Shown here: piece after piece, positions 6,907-10,442 of the stretch
How the letters are laid out: the number at the start of each line of letters is the position of its first letter
Numbering within the stretch: the stretch's first letter is position 1
From: Fidelibacterota bacterium
GTDB taxonomy: Bacteria > Fidelibacterota > Marinisomatia > SCGC-AAA003-L08 > TS1B11
Direction: 5' to 3'
DNA: 10,442 nt
Assembly: GCA_022564085.1 (NCBI GenBank)
Contig: JADFMC010000039.1
Span: 1-10,442 of the forward strand
Notes under the pieces: generated by a model
What the model was told of the DNA's origin: nothing
What the model saw: the letters and a program-made list of their open reading frames with translations, nothing else
The model's database searches: none
Position numbers and translations under genes: made by a program

Positions 6907-7902
6907 ATGGCGCGAGCCTTCCCAGCACGCCAGTCGTTCCTGGTTGACCTGCCGTTCAAACTGGGTGCGGTTGGGCTGGCGGTCATCCTCTGGTTTATTT
7001 CCATCAGCAACAGTTACTTCGAGGCTGAAGCGGAACTGCCCATAGAGATTCGCAATATCCGCGAGGGCAAAGCACTCGGTGAGCAGACGCCCCGCACGGC
7101 AATCCTGCGATTCAGGGGTACTGCCCGGGCCTTAATCAAACTGTATGTCCTGCTGCCGTTCACTTCTCCCAAGCTAGTGCTGGACCTTGAGCGGGTCCAG
7201 CGACGGCACGTGTTCTACCTGGACGAATACTTGGGGGACAATCCCCAGCGAATTTCTATACCCATCTTAGGTATCAAGGAAAACCTCACTTTCGTGGAAG
7301 TTGTGCGCCCCGATAGCGTGTTGATTATACTGGGCGATTACGTGGAAAAGCGAGTACCGGTCAGGTCCCAGGTTACCATCCAGCCGGCCGCCGGGTTCAC
7401 CCAGGTAGGGGCATTGGTAATTACACCGAGTAAGGTACTGGTCAAGGGAGTGGACGAGGAGGTGAGCCGTGTCCAGGTGATCCGTACCATGCGCGACTCT
7501 TATCGGGATGTCACTGCACCGCTGGAGATTTTGGTGGGGCTGTTGCATCCCAATCCCGGTAAAGTGCTGGATGTGGAGCCGGTGAACGTGAATATCAAGG
7601 TGGACGTGCAGATGATCAGTGAACGCCGGCTGGAAGATGTGCCGGTAAAGGTCATCAATGTCCCCAGAAACCTATCGGTATACGTTTCGCCATCGACGGT
7701 AGCACTGACCCTGGTGGGCGGTGCGGATCACCTGGCCGCCCTGGACAGCAGCGCCGTGGAAGTATTCATAGATTATCTGGCGCAATGGTCGCCCACCAAC
7801 CTTTTCATCGAACCACAGGTACGGCTTGATTCCAACCTGATCGAATTTCGGGACTTAGTCCCCAGGCAGCTGGAGATCATCAGCACCCGCCAGTCGCCGT
7901 GA
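6907..7902 (+). CDS. YbbR-like (CdaR-type) membrane-anchored protein
   Basis: 331 residues with one N-terminal membrane segment (about 16-35, within FKLGAVGLAVILWFISIS) after a short basic start, then about 300 residues expected outside the cytoplasmic membrane. The exported part reads as three YbbR-type beta-rich repeats, roughly 42-142, 149-233 and 243-325; the later two open with similar phrases, KRVPVRSQV and EDVPVKVIN. The family is known from CdaR, the regulator of the diadenylate cyclase CdaA in Firmicutes. Here no cdaA lies on either side, so a role in cyclic-di-AMP control is only a family-based guess. The gene begins 92 bases after rpsA with a strong ribosome binding site. Its stop overlaps the tsaD start (GTGA), indicating coupling to tsaD. 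It is not a lipoprotein by sequence: no cysteine follows the hydrophobic segment. Fold assignment is good; function is unknown. Confidence 0.85.
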   Translation: MARAFPARQSFLVDLPFKLGAVGLAVILWFISISNSYFEAEAELPIEIRNIREGKALGEQTPRTAILRFRGTARALIKLYVLLPFTSPKLVLDLERVQRRHVFYLDEYLGDNPQRISIPILGIKENLTFVEVVRPDSVLIILGDYVEKRVPVRSQVTIQPAAGFTQVGALVITPSKVLVKGVDEEVSRVQVIRTMRDSYRDVTAPLEILVGLLHPNPGKVLDVEPVNVNIKVDVQMISERRLEDVPVKVINVPRNLSVYVSPSTVALTLVGGADHLAALDSSAVEVFIDYLAQWSPTNLFIEPQVRLDSNLIEFRDLVPRQLEIISTRQSP

Positions 7903-8918
7903 TTGTCCTGGGTCTGGAAAGCAGTTGCGACGATACCGGCGCCGCAATCGTGATTGACGGCCGGTTGTGCTCCAACGAAGTTATCACCCAGATGGAACAC
8001 AGTCGGTACGGCGGCGTGGTGCCGGAAGTGGCTTCGCGCTTGCATGAACAGAATATTCTGCCTGCGGTCCGGCGATCTTTGGAGCTAGCCAACGTCTCCC
8101 TGGACCAACTCTCAGGCCTGGCGGTCACGGTGGGCCCCGGCTTGGCGGGGGCCCTGATGGTGGGACTTAACTTCGCCAAAGGGCTGGCCCAGGCCCGGGG
8201 GATTCCTCTGGTCTGTATAAATCATATGGAGGGCCACTTGTGGTCGAATTTCCTGGAGCGCCCTTTGCAGGATGATGACTGCCCGTTTATTTGCCTGCTG
8301 GTGAGCGGAGGCCACACCCAGCTATGGCGGGTGGACCGGATGGGCAGCTACCGGCTCCTGGGCAGTTCCCTCGATGACGCGGCCGGTGAAGCTTTCGACA
8401 AAGGGGCCCGGCTGCTGGAACTGGGTTATCCCGGCGGACCTGCTATCGATAAGGCGGCTCAGTCCGGTGATCCTAATTTTGTAGAATTCCCTCGGCCGTT
8501 GGCGGGGAGCGCCGGCTGCGATTTCTCCTTCAGTGGCCTGAAAACCGCCCTCTACTACCAACTGCGGCGGATGGATCCCGCTACCATTGCCAGCCGGCGG
8601 CAGGACCTGGCAGCCTCCTACCAGCAGGCGGTGGTTGATTGCCTGATGGATCGCCTCCGGAAGGCGGTGGAATTAACCGGCATGACGCGGGTCTGCGTGG
8701 CCGGAGGGGTGGCGGCCAACAGTCTGCTGCGGGAACGGCTGGACACATGGGCCGCCGCTGACCACCTGGTTGTTTCTTACCCACCCCAACAGTTCTGCAC
8801 CGATAATGCCGCCATGATCGCCATGGCCGGTCATTTCCGGCTGATGCAGGGAGAGCGCTCGCCACTGTCATCGGAAATCAAACCCAATCTACGGATGGAT
8901 CAACTTGCCACAAATTGA
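7899..8918 (+). CDS. tsaD: tRNA N6-adenosine threonylcarbamoyltransferase
   Basis: Catalytic subunit that transfers threonylcarbamoyl from threonylcarbamoyl-AMP to A37 of ANN-decoding tRNAs (t6A), acting with TsaB and TsaE, which are not in this window. At 339 residues it has the usual length. The ASKHA-fold start MIVLGLESSCDDTGAA is diagnostic. The metal-binding histidines are H109 and H113 in INHMEGH, the third ligand is D302 in FCTDNAAMIA, and the nucleotide loop is SGGHTQL (136-142). DDAAGEAFDKGARLL, FSFSGLKTA and CVAGGVAANSLLRE are other TsaD-family blocks. The start is GTG at 7899, overlapping the YbbR gene stop by four bases. No good ribosome binding site precedes it, so translation is probably coupled. 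The 3' end overlaps the next gene by 14 bases. The assignment is very secure; older names include Gcp and YgjD. Confidence 0.97.
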   Translation: MIVLGLESSCDDTGAAIVIDGRLCSNEVITQMEHSRYGGVVPEVASRLHEQNILPAVRRSLELANVSLDQLSGLAVTVGPGLAGALMVGLNFAKGLAQARGIPLVCINHMEGHLWSNFLERPLQDDDCPFICLLVSGGHTQLWRVDRMGSYRLLGSSLDDAAGEAFDKGARLLELGYPGGPAIDKAAQSGDPNFVEFPRPLAGSAGCDFSFSGLKTALYYQLRRMDPATIASRRQDLAASYQQAVVDCLMDRLRKAVELTGMTRVCVAGGVAANSLLRERLDTWAAADHLVVSYPPQQFCTDNAAMIAMAGHFRLMQGERSPLSSEIKPNLRMDQLATN

Positions 8919-10442
8919 AATCCAGTCGGTCCTGCCCTGGGGCTGGGCTGGGCTGGCATTACTGTTACTGGCAGCCTATCTGGCATATTATTATCTCTGG
9001 TGCCAGCCGCTGCCGAAAGTCTACCGCCTGCTGATTACCACCTTCCGGGGGCTATTCCTGCTGGTAGTGTTTCTGCTGCTGTTGGACCTTAAGGTAAACT
9101 GGTCCCGTCCTACATTGGTGCCACCTCGCATTGGGATTTTTCTGGATAACTCCCTCAGTATGTCGAACCACCCCGCCGCCTCGGCCACCACCATCTATTC
9201 GCAGGTGATCGCTGTGGTGAACTGGGCCAAGGAACACAATTATAAACCGGTGCTGATGACATTCGGAGAAAAGTTGACGCGCCTTACTGGAGACCGTTTC
9301 GAATATATCCCGGAGGAGCAGCTCACCGATTTTGACCTCTTGGAGGAGGTTTGGCAGACCGGAAATCTGCAGGCCGGATTCTTGTTTTCAGATGGGGTTA
9401 CTACCTCCGGCCGGGACCTTAGCGCTATCGAGGGACCGGAGGGCGTACCGATTTTCACGGTGGGGGTAGGTGACACGACCAGCGGACCAGACCTGAGCAT
9501 CACCGATCTGCGTGCCCCGTTATCTCTGTTGGCCCAAGAGCAGGGTACGATTCAGGTGACCGTCCGAGGCCTAAACGCCGCTGGAGAGCGGGGCCGCCTG
9601 TACGTTTTCAACGAAGATGAACTGATCTATAACGCTCCCGTGAAGTTCGACCGGCCCGATGATGTACAGGTGTTGGAGGCGTCAGTGGTGGGACGGCTGG
9701 ATGCGCCTAATTTCCGGGTGGAGCTTAGCGTCCTGGCGCAAGAAGCCAATATCGATAACAATCGCCGGGAATTTCAGATCGACGTCCTGCCGGGCCGGCG
9801 CACGGTTACCTTGCTGACCGGGGGCCTGTCGCCCAACACCGGCTTGCTGAGCCGCTGGGCTCGGGAAATTCGCAACACGCACCTGGAGCAGCTCTATTTT
9901 CTGAAGGGCGCCTGGCATGGCCCCGAGGAGTGGTTCTGGCAAACGCCGCAAGACCTGGTAATACTGGATAATTATCCCACCGGGTTCTTACTTGAAGGAC
10001 ACCTGGACCGCCTGTTAGAGAAATTGCGACGGGACCGCTCGGCGGTGATAGTGATTGCCGGGCCGGATAATACCAACCTGGGGCTTGTCCGTCTATGCCG
10101 GGCACTGGGCATCGGCCTGCGGGATGAGCGCAACGGCGTTACCATCCCCCAGATGCGGCTCAGTCCGGGGTACGCTGGTCCGGGAGCGACCAAGGATCTG
10201 CGAGATTTCCCCCCCAGTGCAGTACCATATACTGTGAATTCCCCCCGGCTTCGCCGGGAAGCAGTGCTGCTGAAAGGAGTATCGAATCGACCGGTAATCG
10301 GTTTCGCACAGGGAGCTGGTCACAAAACGGGAGTGATCCTGCTGCCGGAACTGGCGGCCATCAACTTGAAACTGGAACCCACCGACTGGCGCTTTTTCCT
10401 GTCCAAGGCCTTCGAAACCATAGTAGAATGGTCATTGGAACC
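8905..10442 (+). CDS. Membrane-anchored VWA-domain protein, 3' end cut by the window
   Basis: An open frame runs without a stop from the TTG at 8905 to the window end (512 codons plus two bases). Two hydrophobic segments (about residues 11-32 and 42-62) with a basic loop (KVYR) between them suggest a membrane hairpin with the rest outside the cytoplasm. A von Willebrand A domain follows: the metal site motif D-x-S-x-S is DNSLS (81-85) in RIGIFLDNSLSM, a candidate Thr is T141, and the later acidic site is FSDG (D163). Residues about 197-295 look like an Ig/CARDB-type beta sandwich, and about 298-400 like an alpha/beta domain similar to glutamine-amidotransferase-like regions, without a visible catalytic Cys-His pair. 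TTG is the only start that keeps the first membrane segment, since an in-frame stop lies at 8842. It overlaps tsaD by 14 bases. It resembles large VWA membrane proteins of unknown role; the specific function is not known. Confidence 0.8.
   Translation, partial: MPQIEIQSVLPWGWAGLALLLLAAYLAYYYLWCQPLPKVYRLLITTFRGLFLLVVFLLLLDLKVNWSRPTLVPPRIGIFLDNSLSMSNHPAASATTIYSQVIAVVNWAKEHNYKPVLMTFGEKLTRLTGDRFEYIPEEQLTDFDLLEEVWQTGNLQAGFLFSDGVTTSGRDLSAIEGPEGVPIFTVGVGDTTSGPDLSITDLRAPLSLLAQEQGTIQVTVRGLNAAGERGRLYVFNEDELIYNAPVKFDRPDDVQVLEASVVGRLDAPNFRVELSVLAQEANIDNNRREFQIDVLPGRRTVTLLTGGLSPNTGLLSRWAREIRNTHLEQLYFLKGAWHGPEEWFWQTPQDLVILDNYPTGFLLEGHLDRLLEKLRRDRSAVIVIAGPDNTNLGLVRLCRALGIGLRDERNGVTIPQMRLSPGYAGPGATKDLRDFPPSAVPYTVNSPRLRREAVLLKGVSNRPVIGFAQGAGHKTGVILLPELAAINLKLEPTDWRFFLSKAFETIVEWSLE

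Noticed and set aside
10055..10237. Short + strand frame inside the VWA gene
   Set aside because: It is an out-of-frame shadow of the continuous VWA reading frame and has no recognisable features.

Overview
The window is a compact, one-directional bacterial housekeeping cluster. Everything supportable is on the + strand, and it is nearly gap-free. The gene order is: HNH endonuclease (5' end probably cut by the window edge), tryptophanyl-tRNA synthetase (trpS), condensin accessory genes scpA and scpB, an S4-domain rRNA pseudouridine synthase (RluB/RsuA type), cytidylate kinase (cmk), a greatly extended ribosomal protein S1 (rpsA), a YbbR/CdaR-like membrane-anchored protein, tsaD (tRNA t6A synthesis), and a membrane-anchored von Willebrand A (VWA) protein that runs off the 3' end.

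Layout. From 2 to 3506 the first five genes overlap by 1-14 bases (ATGA, TGATG and longer overlaps), so translational coupling is likely. A 39-base gap (3507-3545) precedes cmk, and the cmk stop overlaps the rpsA start (ATGA). A 92-base gap (6815-6906) separates rpsA from the YbbR-like gene, which has the strongest Shine-Dalgarno sequence in the window (AAGGAGG). The YbbR gene overlaps tsaD (GTGA), and tsaD overlaps the VWA gene by 14 bases. There is no stretch over 300 bases without a gene. I see no tRNA, rRNA, CRISPR, insertion sequence, convincing promoter or intrinsic terminator.

How the genes fit together. The set serves growth and translation: tRNA charging (TrpRS), tRNA modification (TsaD), rRNA modification (pseudouridine synthase), mRNA binding on the ribosome (S1), CMP/dCMP phosphorylation (Cmk), and chromosome segregation (ScpAB with an SMC protein encoded elsewhere). 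The YbbR-like and VWA proteins are envelope proteins of unclear role. scpA-scpB-rluB-cmk-rpsA is a widely recurring neighbourhood; here trpS is fused in front and YbbR-tsaD-VWA behind.

Organism. The sequence is moderately GC-rich and bacterial. The YbbR protein, the VWA protein with two N-terminal membrane segments, and the S1 protein with a lysine/alanine tail suggest a lineage near the FCB group (for example Marinimicrobia- or Calditrichota-like). This is a weak inference from content and style, not a placement.

The most notable things are in rpsA and trpS. S1 has an acidic N-terminal extension containing a 60-base tandem duplication, and a histone-H1-like basic C-terminal tail with A-AAA-AAG slippery heptamers in the classical reading phase, the first followed at once by a -1 frame stop. 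TrpRS has a four-cysteine pattern resembling the [4Fe-4S] site of the Thermotoga enzyme. I found no defence system, mobile element or clearly new multi-gene system.
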